Positions 18,252 through 28,684 of a stretch of 64,000 nucleotides of DNA are shown one piece after another (positions within the stretch are counted from its first letter, which is position 1; every line of letters begins with the position of its first letter). This DNA comes from Psychrobacter aquimaris (GTDB lineage: Bacteria > Pseudomonadota > Gammaproteobacteria > Pseudomonadales > Moraxellaceae). The stretch spans positions 62,001 to 126,000 of the forward strand of contig NZ_JABASR010000002.1 in NCBI RefSeq assembly GCF_016107525.1. The letters run 5' to 3'. A program made the position numbers and the translations under genes. The notes below the pieces were generated by a model that did not search any database, was not told the DNA's origin, and saw only the letters and a list, made by a program, of their open reading frames with translations.

Positions 18252-18770
18252 TTAGTAAGACAATACCGCACGGCGATTTAGTGCGTAATCTTCTTCAGTA
18301 TTACCAGCCACAGCAGGGCGCTCTTCACCATAGCTGATGACACGGATGTTGTTTACATCGACGCCTTGAGTCGCAAGGTAGTCACGTGCTGCTTGAGCAC
18401 GGCGTTCACCTAGTGCGAAGTTATATTCACGGCTACCGCGCTCATCAGTGTAACCTGCGATAACAACACTAGCTCCTGGATTTGAATTGAGCAAGCTTGC
18501 GTGTTGATTAAGAATGCTCGCTGCTTGTGCAGTAATTTCACTGCTATCAAAAGCAAAGTAGACAACCGCTTGTAGATTCTCAGCTTCAGTAATAATTACG
18601 TTTGAGTTATCTACGATAACGGCGCCAGTGTACCCAGCTTGACCACTTGGAATACCTAGTGGCGCAATCACAACTTCAGAAGTAGCACGTTTGGTCGCAC
18701 AACCTGTGGTTAGTGCTACAGCGCTTGATAATACAGCGAGCACTGCGATCTTAGAAAAATTGGTTAACAT
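18252..18770 (-). CDS. pal: Peptidoglycan-associated lipoprotein Pal
   Basis: A 172-residue outer-membrane lipoprotein. The signal peptide ends in ALTTGC, so Cys24 is the lipidated residue. The C-terminal OmpA-like domain (about 66-172) binds diaminopimelate of peptidoglycan; it starts with VVYFAFDSSEI and carries GYTDERGSREYNFALGERRA. Pal works with TolB in envelope constriction. The tol genes are not next to it; an unknown gene lies upstream and a phosphopantetheinyl transferase downstream. Its own terminator follows. Confidence 0.92.
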   Translation of the reverse strand: MLTNFSKIAVLAVLSSAVALTTGCATKRATSEVVIAPLGIPSGQAGYTGAVIVDNSNVIITEAENLQAVVYFAFDSSEITAQAASILNQHASLLNSNPGASVVIAGYTDERGSREYNFALGERRAQAARDYLATQGVDVNNIRVISYGEERPAVAGNTEEDYALNRRAVLSY

Positions 18771-18924
18771 AATGAGCTCCTAAAATTTTAATTAATTAAA
18801 ATTGTTTTTTGAACTGCTTACGATAAAACTTAGGCAATTGCTATCTATCATATACTAAATGTTACTTTATGTAAGTAGTATTACTGTAAATAATGCTAGA
18901 AGTTACAGATAGATATGGGATGTA

Positions 18925-19524
18925 CTACCATCGATGCTTACCCCAATTTTCAGGATTTGCCCAATAATCCGCATTCAACCAGTTTGGGAGCTGTTTATAA
19001 TCATATAAATTGAACTGCCAAAGTGTGGCGGATACTGATGAGGAGTTTGCAGGTAAAGGTTGTTCTGTTTGGCTGATACTATCGCTCTCTAAAGATGGCT
19101 GATGCAAGATATCAAATGGGGTAAAGCCATAAGCTTTTAAATCCAGGGTGTCATCAAGGGCGATGAGCAGGTGTGCCGCATAAAGATCCCGATAGCGCAT
19201 GAGCAGCGGAATATAATGCTGTAGCAACTCTGGTGATAGTGTGGGCAACCAAAAACAGGCGAGCTCATAACGTTCAGGTAGTTGTCGTTGATTGAGCTCT
19301 GATATTGTCGATATTTGTAGATCCTTGGTGTTTTTTAGCAGTGTCGTTAATGCTAACCGTGCATTTGGGTCTGGGACGACCCACAGTAGCTCAGGGTCGT
19401 TATTAGCAGATTCAATCGTTGTTGAGGTGTTCTCTTGAATGTCTAGTGACGGTAGAAGCGCATCAACGTAATCTATCAGTAATGGTAACGTGATGTCTGA
19501 GCGACTGGCAGTTTTCTTTGTCAT
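18925..19524 (-). CDS. Conserved-type hypothetical protein, 199 aa
   Basis: A soluble protein without signal peptide or membrane segment that I cannot assign to a named family. Residues 44-130 look like one alpha/beta domain: LLWVVPDPNARLALTTLLKN, then ELACFWLPTLSPELLQHYIP and YAAHLLIALDD. This pattern fits a small protein of gamma-proteobacteria found near pal or pepN-type housekeeping genes. The tail is rich in Trp, Asn and Tyr. It precedes pal on the same strand by about 150 bases and is divergent from pepN. Confidence 0.6.
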   Translation of the reverse strand: MTKKTASRSDITLPLLIDYVDALLPSLDIQENTSTTIESANNDPELLWVVPDPNARLALTTLLKNTKDLQISTISELNQRQLPERYELACFWLPTLSPELLQHYIPLLMRYRDLYAAHLLIALDDTLDLKAYGFTPFDILHQPSLESDSISQTEQPLPANSSSVSATLWQFNLYDYKQLPNWLNADYWANPENWGKHRW

Positions 19525-19854
19525 ATAATAGGCCGTTTATCGAGTGTTGGTCATCAGTGACCTTATTAAATCATTTTAATCGCGATTATCCAATTGGTGA
19601 TTGATGCTAATTATGCCGCTCTTTTGATGTGTCGACTCTCTCATTGCCATCGCCTTTTGATAAATATAACGGACAATGAACATAATAAACTTGAGATCTG
19701 CTCTTGAAATATGGCAGTTTAGGTCAATGTAGCAAGATGCCGCTATAATGCTAATGGTCATACAAAATTGTGCCAATTGATGACCGATCTTAACCTAACT
19801 TATCATGCTTTTTACCATATATGTTTTTTGCCATAAATAATAATAGGAATACCC

Positions 19855-22518
19855 ATGTCTATTGCTGAAACTGATGCTCAAATTATTAATCCTGACATGC
19901 CAGATGTGCCACCGCATGCGCCAAGTAAAATTAATTTAAAAGATTACCAAAAACCTAGCTTTGATGTGGAAACGGTTGATTTGGATATTAAGCTGTTCGA
20001 AGATCATGCACAGGTAGACAGCACCCTGAAGATGGTACGTCAAACGGCAGGAGATCTCGTATTATTCGGTGAAGAGTTGGAACTGCTCACCATTACGATG
20101 AATGGTAAGCCATTGACGGCTGAGGATTATAAACAACAAGCGGGCACATTGACGATTACTAATGCACCTGATGCGGTTGTATTAGAAATCCAAGTACGTA
20201 TTTGTCCACAAACTAATACTGCCCTTGAAGGGTTCTATATGGCGGGCAGTGGTGATGAGACGATGTTTGTTACTCAGTGTGAGCCTGAAGGTTTTCGTAA
20301 AATTACCTTTTATCCAGACCGCCCCGATGTGCTAGCGATATTTACCACGCGCCTTGAGGCAGATAAACGTTATCCAACACTGTTGGCCAATGGTAACTTG
20401 GTTGAAGCGGGTGAAGTGTCAGGGACAGCAGATCGTCACTATGCGATATGGCATGATCCAACTAAGAAGCCAAGCTATCTATTTGCCTGTGTTGTCGCTG
20501 ATTTAGACGTATTGACAGATTCTTATACCACCAGCGAAGGCCGTGAGGTGTTGCTGGAAATATACGCAAAGTCTGCTGATATCGATAAATGTGATGTCGG
20601 TATGCAAGCGTTGAAAGATTCGATGAAATGGGATGAGGTCAATTATGGTCGCGCCTACGATTTAGATCGCTATATGATTGTTGCCGTGAGTCAGTTTAAT
20701 ATGGGCGCGATGGAAAACAAAGGTCTGAATATTTTTAATACCGCTTGTGTGTTATCCAGCCCTGAGACGACGACGGATGCGCGTAGCTTTAGTGTGAAAG
20801 CCATTATTGCCCATGAGTATTTTCATAACTGGACAGGCAATCGCATCACTTGCCGTGATTGGTTTCAATTGTGCTTAAAAGAAGGCTTTACTGTTTACCG
20901 CGATCAATCATTCTCAGCGGATCAGCAGTCGAGTGCCGTACAGCGTATCGATGATGTGGCGACATTACGTGCTCATCAGTTTTCTGAGGATGCAGGGCCA
21001 CTGGCACACCCTGTACGCCCTGAGAGTTTTGTTGAGATTAATAACTTTTATACGACGACTGTTTATGAGAAAGGCGCTGAAATTGTTCGCATGATTGCCA
21101 ATACGTTGGGACCAGATGACTTCCGCAAAGGCACGGATGAGTACTTTCGCCGTTATGATGGGCAAGCAGTCACCGTTGAGGACTTTTTATCAGCGCTTAG
21201 TATTACTGATAGCAAGATTGAAAGCTTTATCGACTGGTATCGTCAGCCGGGCACACCAATGGTGTCTGGTCATCAACATTATGACCATGCAGCGCAGACA
21301 CTGACCATTACGTTAAGTCAGCAAACCCGTCACGTCAGTGGCTTTGATGCGCCCAAACCATTGCCTATTCCGGTAGCGACTGCGCTATTTGATAAAGACA
21401 CTGGTGACATTGTGGCTGAGCGTATGCTTCTCCTCGATCAAGCAATGCAAACCTTTACCTTTGAAAACATAGCGCGCGAGCCTGTTGTTTCTTTGCTACG
21501 TGATTTTAGTGCGCCAGTACAGCTCAATTATGATTATCAAGATGAAGATTTGGCATTTTTGCTCAAACATGAAACCAATGGTTTTAACCGCTGGCAAGTG
21601 ACGCAGATGCTGGTCAATCGTATCTTGCTACAAGGACAAGGACAAGGCGAGAAGAGCAGTCCTGATGTGTATCTGGAAGCATTGGCACAGACATTACCAG
21701 TATTAGCGGCTGATGATGCAATGCTTGCTGCACGGTTGCTTGATATCCCATCAGCGCAAGAGTTAGCGTCTGCTATTCATAAAGATTACGATCCAGTATT
21801 GGTGAAAGCGCAGCGCGACGACTTGTATCAACAGCTTGCAGAGGCGCTAAACGATCAATGGGCTGAGCTTTATAAGCAGTTACCTATGCAGGCTTATGAA
21901 GATAGTGCCGAAGCTCGTGGCACCCGTGCCTTACGTAATGTAGTGCTCGATATGGCGCTGACCGCGAATGTCGATGGCGCAAATGAATGGGCGCAGCAGC
22001 AGTATGATCATGCTAGTTGTATGACGGAGCGCTTCGGCGCGTTAAAAGCGATGGTCAATCATCAACTGCTAAATGCTGATGAGTATTTGGCGGATTTCTA
22101 TAATCGCTTCCAAAATAATGATTTGGTGATCGATTTATGGTTTAGTGTGCAAGCGTCTGCTGATACCGTCACCGCTGATACTATTCAATCTTTGCTTGCG
22201 CATGCAGATTTTGATTGGAATACACCCAATCGTGTACGTTCAGTAGTCAGCGCCTTTACCTCGCAGCCGACGGCCTTATGGACGGTAGAAGGGTTAGACC
22301 TTTATATTGGTGTGATTAAAAAGTTGGATGATGCTAATCCTGTTTTGGCGTCGCGCTTATTGCAAGTGCTAGCACGCTGGAATACCTTGGCTGAGCCACG
22401 TCGTCAGATGGCGCATGAGCGGTTGATTGAGTTGCAAAAGAAAGCCTCTTCTAAGCACGTACTTGAAAGTTTAAACAGTGTTTTAGGTGCGGCAAATGAA
22501 GGTGCAGTAAGTGCATAA
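19855..22518 (+). CDS. pepN: Aminopeptidase N (M1 family)
   Basis: An 887-residue cytosolic zinc aminopeptidase, the usual size for bacterial PepN. GAMENKGLNIFN is the substrate-recognition motif, and HEYFHNW (His320, His324) with a Glu about 19 residues later (LKEGFTV) is the zinc site. It trims N-terminal residues from peptides in turnover. The N-terminal beta domain and the C-terminal helical domain are both complete. It is convergent with the DAHP synthase gene across a shared terminator. Confidence 0.95.
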   Translation: MSIAETDAQIINPDMPDVPPHAPSKINLKDYQKPSFDVETVDLDIKLFEDHAQVDSTLKMVRQTAGDLVLFGEELELLTITMNGKPLTAEDYKQQAGTLTITNAPDAVVLEIQVRICPQTNTALEGFYMAGSGDETMFVTQCEPEGFRKITFYPDRPDVLAIFTTRLEADKRYPTLLANGNLVEAGEVSGTADRHYAIWHDPTKKPSYLFACVVADLDVLTDSYTTSEGREVLLEIYAKSADIDKCDVGMQALKDSMKWDEVNYGRAYDLDRYMIVAVSQFNMGAMENKGLNIFNTACVLSSPETTTDARSFSVKAIIAHEYFHNWTGNRITCRDWFQLCLKEGFTVYRDQSFSADQQSSAVQRIDDVATLRAHQFSEDAGPLAHPVRPESFVEINNFYTTTVYEKGAEIVRMIANTLGPDDFRKGTDEYFRRYDGQAVTVEDFLSALSITDSKIESFIDWYRQPGTPMVSGHQHYDHAAQTLTITLSQQTRHVSGFDAPKPLPIPVATALFDKDTGDIVAERMLLLDQAMQTFTFENIAREPVVSLLRDFSAPVQLNYDYQDEDLAFLLKHETNGFNRWQVTQMLVNRILLQGQGQGEKSSPDVYLEALAQTLPVLAADDAMLAARLLDIPSAQELASAIHKDYDPVLVKAQRDDLYQQLAEALNDQWAELYKQLPMQAYEDSAEARGTRALRNVVLDMALTANVDGANEWAQQQYDHASCMTERFGALKAMVNHQLLNADEYLADFYNRFQNNDLVIDLWFSVQASADTVTADTIQSLLAHADFDWNTPNRVRSVVSAFTSQPTALWTVEGLDLYIGVIKKLDDANPVLASRLLQVLARWNTLAEPRRQMAHERLIELQKKASSKHVLESLNSVLGAANEGAVSA

Positions 22519-22574
22519 AATGCAATACTTTATCAGTTAAGTTTAAAAAATTAAACTTGATAAGTTAAAGAATA

Positions 22575-22613
22575 AAAAATCCCGTCTGACATATTATGTC
22601 AGACGGGATTTTT
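22575..22613. terminator. Two-way terminator between pepN and the DAHP synthase gene
   Basis: Perfect 17-bp arms (AAAAATCCCGTCTGACA at 22575-22591, inverse at 22597-22613) around a 5-base loop, with A and T runs built in, so it can work on both strands. Confidence 0.88.
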
Positions 22614-22668
22614 GCTGAGCAACTTATCACGATAGAGTGATCTTTATCGTGATGAGGGACTGTCAATA

Positions 22669-23751
22669 TTAACGGTTAGGCAAAACGTCTTTGACCATAT
22701 CACGTAGATTATATAGGGCAGTGACCGTACTATCCCAATCTAAGCAACCATCAGTGATAGACTTGCCATACTCAAGCTGACTCAAGTCAGACGTTAGTTT
22801 TTGATTGCCGCCCTTTAGATGGCTCTCAATCATCATGCCGATAATTGATTTATTACCGTTTTGAATTTGCTCTGCAACGTTTTGGATAACCATCGGTTGT
22901 AGATACGGGTCTTTACCTGAGTTGGCATGGCTTGAGTCAATCATAATCTTGCTATTGGTTTTGCCTTTTGCCAGCTCGTTTTCCACTTGCGCAACCGCAG
23001 TCTCGTCATAGTTGGGTTTGCCGTTACCACCGCGAAGTACCACGTGCGCGTAAGGGTTGCCTTTAGACTTGATGATGGAGACCTTGCCATCTGCTGACAG
23101 ACCTAAGAAGCTATGACCTTCTTTTACGGCTTGCATTGCGTTAACAGCGACTGTCATGCCGCCATCTGTTCCATTTTTAAAACCTACTGGGCACGATAAG
23201 CCTGAACTCATTTCACGATGCGTTTGGCTCTCGGTGGTACGTGCACCAATCGCTGACCAGCTGATCAAATCCTGCATGTACTGCGGGGTATTCGGATCTA
23301 GTGCTTCGGTGGCGCAAGGCAGACCTTTTTCATTCAAATCGAGCAGTAGCTTACGGGCAGTACGCAGACCTTTTTCGATATCGAAGCTGTCGTTCATATC
23401 AGGGTCATTAATCATGCCTTTCCAGCCAACGGTTGTGCGTGGCTTTTCAAAATATACGCGCATCACAACAAACACGCTATCTTCGATTTCTTTTGCCAAT
23501 ACGGCCAATCGATCAGCATATTCGTGAGCGGCTTTGATATCATGAATAGAGCAGGGGCCAATGACCACAAATAGGCGCTTATCTTTACCGTCCAAGATGT
23601 TTTGGATGGTATTTCGACCGTTTAATACGGTTTTATAGGCTTCATCTGATAAAGGTAGCTCAGTTTTTAGCTCAGCGGGAGTGATCAAAGGAATGAACTT
23701 TTCAATATTCACGTCGTCAATATCTGCATTATGGGTAACTGATGTTGTCAT
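22669..23751 (-). CDS. aroG: 3-deoxy-7-phosphoheptulonate synthase (class I DAHP synthase)
   Basis: A 360-residue enzyme that condenses phosphoenolpyruvate and erythrose 4-phosphate, the first step of aromatic amino acid synthesis. Motifs: LFVVIGPCSIHD (about 60-71), YFEKPRTTVGWKGMINDP, and IMIDSSHANSGKDP near residue 271. It is of the AroF/AroG/AroH type; which amino acid inhibits it cannot be told from sequence alone, so the symbol is approximate. A well-formed promoter lies just upstream. Confidence 0.9.
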   Translation of the reverse strand: MTTSVTHNADIDDVNIEKFIPLITPAELKTELPLSDEAYKTVLNGRNTIQNILDGKDKRLFVVIGPCSIHDIKAAHEYADRLAVLAKEIEDSVFVVMRVYFEKPRTTVGWKGMINDPDMNDSFDIEKGLRTARKLLLDLNEKGLPCATEALDPNTPQYMQDLISWSAIGARTTESQTHREMSSGLSCPVGFKNGTDGGMTVAVNAMQAVKEGHSFLGLSADGKVSIIKSKGNPYAHVVLRGGNGKPNYDETAVAQVENELAKGKTNSKIMIDSSHANSGKDPYLQPMVIQNVAEQIQNGNKSIIGMMIESHLKGGNQKLTSDLSQLEYGKSITDGCLDWDSTVTALYNLRDMVKDVLPNR

Positions 23752-23787
23752 GGTTATATATCGTCTAGCTGATTTATAGGGAGTTTC

Positions 23788-23816
23788 ATTATGCGGACAA
23801 AAGTGTTGGTTGACAA
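23788..23816 (-). promoter_or_regulatory. Promoter of the DAHP synthase gene
   Basis: On the minus strand TTGTCA (plus 23811-23816), 17 bases, CATAAT (23788-23793). The start would fall close to 23781, 30 bases before the ATG. Confidence 0.55.
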
Positions 23817-24178
23817 GGGCAGTCGCGCAGTTAATTGACTGATAACTGGAATGAGGAAACCAAAACTTAGTTATACTTGTTCAGCGGCAATCGTATATGA
23901 GAACTTCAACAAGTAAGATGGTGACTCAACTTCTCTGTCCATAAAGAAAATCGGGTTAACCTGTTAAGTGGTTGTTTTTGGTTTTTATCAGCTAATTTAG
24001 CTATTTGTATCATCGTCACGTATGATGACAATATAAAGGGTATGACGATAAAATAGTGAGGATAGCGAATGCTTATGCGTCACAGAGCTTTCGCGCAGAT
24101 TTTATGTGTCATATTTTATAATAATCATTTTTTTATTTTATATGCATTTATTGTATTTTTTCATATCGAGAGCTTGTC
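23817..24178. other. Gene-free stretch before lpxB
   Basis: AT-rich. An imperfect inverted repeat, ATCATCGTCACGTATGATGA, lies near 24008-24027 and could be an operator. No frame worth calling. Confidence 0.3.
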
Positions 24179-25486
24179 ATGACAGATTCTGCTACACCTG
24201 ATCAATATCATAATTTTATAGACCAAACAGAGACTGAGCCTCAAGGTGCTGAATTACAGACTGTGCCATTGGTTATCGGTATCGTCGCAGGTGAGGTGTC
24301 AGGTGATAGCTTAGGTGCAGACTTCATGCAGCAAATGAATAATCTACGCGATGATATTGTGTGGGTCGGTGTTGGTGGTACAAAGATGAAAGCGCAAGGG
24401 CTGCAAAGCATTTTTCCATTGGAGCGTTTGGCGGTAATGGGTTTGGTAGAAGTCATGGCGCAATTACCTGACTTACTTAAAGCTCGCCGTGAATTATTAA
24501 GCGCATTTAAAGCCGCTGAGATTGATTGGTTTATTGGCATTGATGCGCCTGATTTTAATCTTAGAGTGGCTAAAAAATTAAAACCGCAAGGCGTATTCTG
24601 CGTGCAGTATGTCAGTCCTTCTATTTGGGCATGGCGTGAGTCGCGTATTCATAATATCAAAGCGGCGACCGACCTCGTGTTGTGTTTGTTCCCCTTTGAG
24701 CTGTCCGTTTATGAGCGCCATAACCATCCAGCAATATGTGTTGGTCATCCGCTATTGCGTACTATCGATCAAACATTATTAGAGACACCGATCAATCAGC
24801 GTCGTAGTGAGCTGGTTTGGCACAATGACGGCTTGCAGCAATTTTTTATTGAACGATTTGACGATGTCAGCCAGCTTATTTGTGTGATGCCAGGTTCTCG
24901 TCGTGGTGAAATCACGGCTATTTTGCCATTGATGTTAGATGGTATTCAAAAGTTGATATTGCTCGACCCCAAGCTGTGCTTTATCATTCCGACCGTCGAC
25001 CAGAATCACCAATACATCGTCCAAGATGTTATTGATCAGCGCTCAGAGCAACTGCGTGCTGCCATCGTGGTGGTCTATGATGATAGCCAGCCAGCCTTTA
25101 GTCAACAAGCGATGGCAGCCTCAGATATTGTGATGCTGGCCTCTGGCACTGCAACGCTAGAGGCGATGCTGCTAGAGCGGCCAATGGTGGTGGTTTATCA
25201 ATTAAATACGCTCACCTATCAGATTGCCAAACGCTTGGTCAAAGTGCCTTATGTGGCGCTGCCCAATATTTTGGCTGATACCGCAATCGTTCCTGAGCTG
25301 ATTCAAGAGCAGGCGAGTGGTGACAATATCTGTCGTACGGTCATGCGGCTACTGCAACCGCGAGCCTATGCTGAGCAATTAAAAGATCTAGTAGCCACCA
25401 AGCACTTATTACAACAGCAGAGTAATCATGATCCTGCTAATAGTGTGATTGAGCAGTGGTTTATCCAAGAGAAATATCGGGTTTAA
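24179..25486 (+). CDS. lpxB: Lipid-A-disaccharide synthase
   Basis: A 435-residue GT-B glycosyltransferase (family GT19) that joins UDP-diacylglucosamine and lipid X in lipid A synthesis at the inner membrane. The early motif GIVAGEVSGDSLGADFM (about 33-49) is typical, as are FIGIDAPDFNLRVAKKLK, QYVSPSIWAWRESR, PGSRRGEI and ASGTATLEAMLL. The first 30 residues, acidic and polar, extend beyond the usual start. The other lpx genes are elsewhere; rnhB follows 73 bases later as in many gamma-proteobacteria. Confidence 0.95.
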   Translation: MTDSATPDQYHNFIDQTETEPQGAELQTVPLVIGIVAGEVSGDSLGADFMQQMNNLRDDIVWVGVGGTKMKAQGLQSIFPLERLAVMGLVEVMAQLPDLLKARRELLSAFKAAEIDWFIGIDAPDFNLRVAKKLKPQGVFCVQYVSPSIWAWRESRIHNIKAATDLVLCLFPFELSVYERHNHPAICVGHPLLRTIDQTLLETPINQRRSELVWHNDGLQQFFIERFDDVSQLICVMPGSRRGEITAILPLMLDGIQKLILLDPKLCFIIPTVDQNHQYIVQDVIDQRSEQLRAAIVVVYDDSQPAFSQQAMAASDIVMLASGTATLEAMLLERPMVVVYQLNTLTYQIAKRLVKVPYVALPNILADTAIVPELIQEQASGDNICRTVMRLLQPRAYAEQLKDLVATKHLLQQQSNHDPANSVIEQWFIQEKYRV

Positions 25487-25559
25487 GCCATCATCGATTG
25501 CGATCACTCCTTTTTCTATTAATAACAATGATACCTAATAACAAAGACACCGCGACCCT

Positions 25560-26423
25560 ATGAATAACCAGTACCAAACCGACAACTCTGTCACACCGAT
25601 TGAAATAAGTATTGAGCAAATTGATATCAAAGGTCAATATCTACAACTAGTTGAGCCTATCCGTTTATCGGGTCAGTTAAATATTGGTGAGCTAATCGCT
25701 CAGTATCCGATCAATGTGGAGCAAGGATTACAGCAGTCAATGCTACAAATAGGCGTTGATGAAGCAGGACGTGGGCCGTTGCTCGGTAGCGTCAATGTGG
25801 CTGCTGCGATATTGCCTGAAACTTGGTCAGGATTGATTGAGATGCAGCCATTAAAAGACACGCCATTATCTATCTTGACGGACTCCAAACAGCTGAGTGA
25901 AAAGAAGCGTGACCGCCTTTATCCATTGGTTCAGCAGCATGCTATTGGTTATGTTGTCGCTGAGATCCCAGCAGCGGTTATCGATCAAGTAAATATCTTG
26001 CAAGCGACGATGCTAGGTATGCGCTTATGTACCGAAGTGTTGTTGGAAGCCATTGCCCATCATTTTGTCACCTCTATGAGGCAGGTCGAAGTTTTGTTTG
26101 ATGGTAATCGCTGCCCCGAGTTAAATCATGCCATGCTCGCTGAATTGGGTATAGAAAAATCGATTATTGATTGCCAAGCATGGGTAAAGGGCGATGCGCG
26201 TCATACCAGCATTGCTGCCGCCAGTATATTGGCCAAGGTCAGCCGTGACAAAGCCATGTATGCGCTTGATGCTGAGCATCCAGAGTATGGTATCGCCAAA
26301 CATAAAGGCTATCCAACACGTGCACACATGGAGGCGATCGAAAAATACGGCGTATTATCTGCGCATAGACGTAGTTTTGCACCCGTCAGGAAGTCATTAG
26401 AGAGGGCTGAACCAGTTATCTGA
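25560..26423 (+). CDS. rnhB: Ribonuclease HII with N-terminal extension
   Basis: A 287-residue protein whose C-terminal 225 residues are RNase HII, which cuts RNA at RNA-DNA junctions. The active-site motif [13 protein letters not shown] starts near residue 64, and [13 protein letters not shown] and [10 protein letters not shown] follow. The first 60 residues are additional to the usual 200-residue enzyme. An internal ATG at 25740 has AAGGA 12 bases upstream and could be the true start; then the extension would not be made. It follows lpxB on the same strand. Confidence 0.88.
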   Translation: MNNQYQTDNSVTPIEISIEQIDIKGQYLQLVEPIRLSGQLNIGELIAQYPINVEQGLQQSMLQIGVDEAGRGPLLGSVNVAAAILPETWSGLIEMQPLKDTPLSILTDSKQLSEKKRDRLYPLVQQHAIGYVVAEIPAAVIDQVNILQATMLGMRLCTEVLLEAIAHHFVTSMRQVEVLFDGNRCPELNHAMLAELGIEKSIIDCQAWVKGDARHTSIAAASILAKVSRDKAMYALDAEHPEYGIAKHKGYPTRAHMEAIEKYGVLSAHRRSFAPVRKSLERAEPVI

Positions 26424-26432
26424 TTCAGCCCT
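26403..26432 (+). terminator. Stem-loop overlapping the end of rnhB
   Basis: AGGGCTGAA (26403-26411, inside rnhB) pairs with TTCAGCCCT (26424-26432). The following T run is poor, so it may be a weak terminator or mRNA-protecting hairpin. Confidence 0.45.
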
Positions 26433-26589
26433 TGTGTTTGATTATTATAGTCAATTCATTACACAATAAAGGAGTTCGGCATTCACCTCGCTTGATATAT
26501 CGTATATAACTACATTCGGTTGCCTTGTACTTTACACTTCTCTAAGTTGAAGCCCCTATATTTTAATCAACTATATAAATATATACGCT

Positions 26590-27255
26590 CTAAAATGACG
26601 AGTTCGGTTGCTGTAAAAAGGCTTCTTCTGCATCCGTTGACTCACGATCTAAAATATCATTGCGATGCGGATAACGACCGAATTTTTCAATAATATCTTT
26701 ATGTTGATTTTCGAAATCTAGCGTGGTTGCATCGTCTAACTGCTTAAATAGTGGTAAATAACGATCGTGAATCAGCGCTGACTCAGAATGCATAAACGGT
26801 ATGATCATAAAACGGCGCCACTGCATTGGTAAGGTATCAAAGTATGGCTGCTGAATGGCTTCTTGTGCTAAGACTAGTGCCATACCGTCTTGGGCAAAAG
26901 CACAGGCCTGTTCGCGACACAGATTACGCGAAAACTGATCTAAGACAATAATTTCGGCTAGTCTTCCTGCCAATGCCGTGATTGAGCTATTACTATCGGT
27001 TGGCGCGTCTGCGCTACGCCACGTCACACATTCACCTTGCTTAGCAGCTTTCCAGATATCACCGAATTTATCTTTTATCTGCGTATCAAAGTCATCATTT
27101 TGGGCAAACCAATATTGCTCATTGTCTTTGTCGAACCAAAACTCCAATACTGCACGCGCATTAGCCTCAAGATGTTCTAAATGAATGTTTTTTGGGTCGA
27201 GCTGCGATGAATGGGTTTGGCTAGTAGCGGTGGAATAATCGGTTGATAGTGACAT
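26590..27255 (-). CDS. DUF924 family protein
   Basis: A 221-residue soluble protein. It matches DUF924: ARAVLEFWFDKDNEQYWFAQ (about 32-51), then LAEIIVLDQFSRNLCREQACAFA, and MQWRRFMIIPFMHSES, followed by HxxIIxxFGRYPHRN near the C-terminus. The fold is an all-helical TPR-like one and no reaction is established for the family. It is divergent from nspC, with 90 bases between. Confidence 0.85.
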   Translation of the reverse strand: MSLSTDYSTATSQTHSSQLDPKNIHLEHLEANARAVLEFWFDKDNEQYWFAQNDDFDTQIKDKFGDIWKAAKQGECVTWRSADAPTDSNSSITALAGRLAEIIVLDQFSRNLCREQACAFAQDGMALVLAQEAIQQPYFDTLPMQWRRFMIIPFMHSESALIHDRYLPLFKQLDDATTLDFENQHKDIIEKFGRYPHRNDILDRESTDAEEAFLQQPNSSF

Positions 27256-27345
27256 AAGATATTCTAATTATGATGAATTTAGTCTACTATAGCGCAAATA
27301 TTTATGTCTGTCATGATGCCAACCGCAGCTATTAGGTAACCTCTT

Positions 27346-28566
27346 ATGAATGCAAAAACTTCGCTAAAAACGACCCCATCATCTCTACCGCCCACGCCTT
27401 ATTATTTGCTTGATGAAGCGGCAATCGTTGCCAATATGCAGATTATCGCGCGGCTGTGTGAGCTATCAGGCGCTAAAGCATTATTGGCACTCAAATGCTT
27501 TGCCACTTGGGGCGTGTTTGATGTGATGCAATCTTATTTGCATGGCACAACCTCATCGTCACTCAATGAAGTGCGTTTGGGCTATGAGACCTTTGGTAAT
27601 AACGCCGATGCTAATAGCAAAGATAAGAAAGAAACCCACGCCTATAGCGTCGCCTATAGCGCTGATGAAATCGATGAAGTGTTGAGCTATGCTGATAAAA
27701 TTATTTTTAATTCTATTTCACAATTAAATGCTTTTAAAGGTCAAGCGGCGGCAAAAAACATACCAGTTGGACTGCGCTTAAACCCTAAGACCAGTAATTC
27801 CTCGTTTATTATCGCTGATCCTGCGCGTCCTTTTAGCCGTTTGGGTGAACATGATAAAAACAAGATTGCGGCGGTACTTGGTGACATCACTGGGGTTATG
27901 ATTCATAACAACTGCGAAAATGACAGCTTTGAAGCCTTTAGTGCCAGCTTGGCGGATATCGAAGACAGATTTGGTGATGTTTTAGCGCAGCTTGAGTGGG
28001 TGAGTTTGGGCGGTGGCATTCATTTTATCGCGCCTGATTATCCACTAGAAAAACTGGCTGACAGATTAAAAGGCTTTAGTGAAAAATATGGTGTGCAAGT
28101 TTATCTTGAACCGGGTGAGGCAAGTATCCATGGTGCTGGGTCACTGGTTACGACCGTCTTAGATACCATGCATAATGAAAAAAACTTAGCTGTCGTCGAT
28201 GCTTCTATCGAAGCACATATGCTGGATTTGCTAATTTATCGCGAGTCCGCACCCATTGCGGCTATTAACGAAGAAGCGATGAATATCTCACCTGTTGATA
28301 TGGCTAAAACAGCTAACATGTCAGACAACACCATTATTTATGGCCGTTCTTGCTTGGCAGGCGATATCTTTGGTGAGTATGCTTTACCTAACAATTTACA
28401 AGTAGGTGATAAGATCGCATTTGGTAATGCCGCAGGTTATACCATGGTGAAAAAAAACTGGTTCAATGGTGTTAATATGCCAGCAATTGTGATTCGTCGT
28501 CTAGATGGCAGTATAGATGTGCAGCGCAATTTTGATTATCAAGATTACAAAGCCAGCTTGTCTTGA
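27346..28566 (+). CDS. nspC: Carboxynorspermidine decarboxylase
   Basis: A 406-residue PLP-dependent decarboxylase of the alanine-racemase-fold group (fold type III). The beginning, TPYYLLDEAAIVANMQIIA, and ALLALKCFATWGVFD, in which the Lys would hold PLP, match NspC. VSLGGGIHF and YLEPGEA, a phosphate-binding pair, and GRSCLAGDIFGEY with the catalytic Cys from the other subunit complete the site. It turns carboxynorspermidine or carboxyspermidine into norspermidine or spermidine. The dehydrogenase for the step before lies next, on the same strand. Confidence 0.93.
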   Translation: MNAKTSLKTTPSSLPPTPYYLLDEAAIVANMQIIARLCELSGAKALLALKCFATWGVFDVMQSYLHGTTSSSLNEVRLGYETFGNNADANSKDKKETHAYSVAYSADEIDEVLSYADKIIFNSISQLNAFKGQAAAKNIPVGLRLNPKTSNSSFIIADPARPFSRLGEHDKNKIAAVLGDITGVMIHNNCENDSFEAFSASLADIEDRFGDVLAQLEWVSLGGGIHFIAPDYPLEKLADRLKGFSEKYGVQVYLEPGEASIHGAGSLVTTVLDTMHNEKNLAVVDASIEAHMLDLLIYRESAPIAAINEEAMNISPVDMAKTANMSDNTIIYGRSCLAGDIFGEYALPNNLQVGDKIAFGNAAGYTMVKKNWFNGVNMPAIVIRRLDGSIDVQRNFDYQDYKASLS

Positions 28567-28684
28567 TTTAATTGTTTCAGTAAATTAGTTTGGATTTTAA
28601 AAAACAAAGACTTAAGTCTGTTTTTAGATGACTTTAACCCGTCTGTTTTTTATGCATTATTTTTACCGATGACGTCATAAAAAT

